Below are positions 13,645 through 13,723 of a stretch of 13,723 nucleotides of DNA, one piece after another. The DNA lies in contig JBBRAW010000097.1 in assembly GCA_038206385.1 (NCBI GenBank), positions 1-13,723 of the forward strand, written 5' to 3'. The position numbers were made by a program, and so were the translations under genes. The first letter of the stretch is position 1. Every line of letters begins with the position of its first letter. Origin of the DNA: JANXSD01 sp038206385 (lineage in GTDB: Bacteria; Bacteroidota; Bacteroidia; AKYH767-A; OLB10). The notes beneath the pieces are model-generated. The model searched no databases. It was not told the origin of the DNA and saw nothing but the letters and a program-made list of their open reading frames with translations.

Positions 13645-13723
13645 AATTATAATATTTTTTCTGAATGTTTGAAGATATAAAATACACGTATATACTGGAT
13701 TGGAAAACGAAAAATTCATTGAA

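Noticed and set aside
1..13723. A hidden defence, phage or mobile system, CRISPR array or RNA gene
   Set aside because: Read on both strands, I found no transposase, integrase, toxin-antitoxin pair, spaced direct repeats of CRISPR type, or tRNA/rRNA-like folding. The longest gap is 270 bp and holds only promoter-like signals.

Overview
The window is AT-rich DNA that looks like the chromosome of a Bacteroidota bacterium, perhaps of the Chitinophagales/Sphingobacteriales side. I place it there on several grounds. Starts lack Shine-Dalgarno sequences. There are repeated TAnnTTTG (-7 type) promoter boxes. The protein families are typical of the phylum: short single-domain phosphatidylserine decarboxylase, futalosine hydrolase, a DUF2723 membrane protein, a ~600-residue acyl-CoA dehydrogenase, and a cytochrome b plus molybdopterin oxidoreductase pair. 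The order is an inference; nothing in the window fixes the genus.

Layout from left to right. The left edge holds a minus-strand pterin pair, a PTPS/QueD-family gene followed 22 bp later by folE, which runs off the window. Divergent from it on the plus strand are mqnB (menaquinone via futalosine) and a secreted VWA-domain protein. Convergent to these, on the minus strand, are psd (phosphatidylethanolamine synthesis) and a hexameric-type glutamate dehydrogenase ending in a strong hairpin. Next on the minus strand come a COG4324 membrane-anchored metallopeptidase and, one base upstream of it, a DUF2723/TMEM260-type membrane glycosyltransferase candidate. After another strong hairpin comes a 596-residue acyl-CoA dehydrogenase. 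A plus-strand long-form Sua5/TsaC (tRNA t6A) lies beyond the longest intergenic gap (9953-10222, 270 bp). The right end is minus-strand: an alkylglycerol-monooxygenase-like di-iron hydroxylase, then a sulfite-oxidase-fold molybdoenzyme overlapping a membrane cytochrome b.

Most genes are housekeeping and seem to be separate short transcription units rather than one system. Three connections are worth attention. (1) The pterin gene has the C-X5-HGH spacing of eukaryotic 6-pyruvoyltetrahydropterin synthase and sits with folE. About 10 kb away is a homologue of AGMO, an enzyme that uses tetrahydrobiopterin. (2) The DUF2723 protein is a candidate O-mannosyltransferase, translationally linked to a secreted metallopeptidase. 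(3) The cytochrome b/molybdoenzyme pair looks like a membrane redox module whose molybdoenzyme is anchored by a signal lacking a twin arginine. I see no tRNA, rRNA, CRISPR array, insertion sequence, phage gene or att site, and no stretch over 300 bp without a gene.
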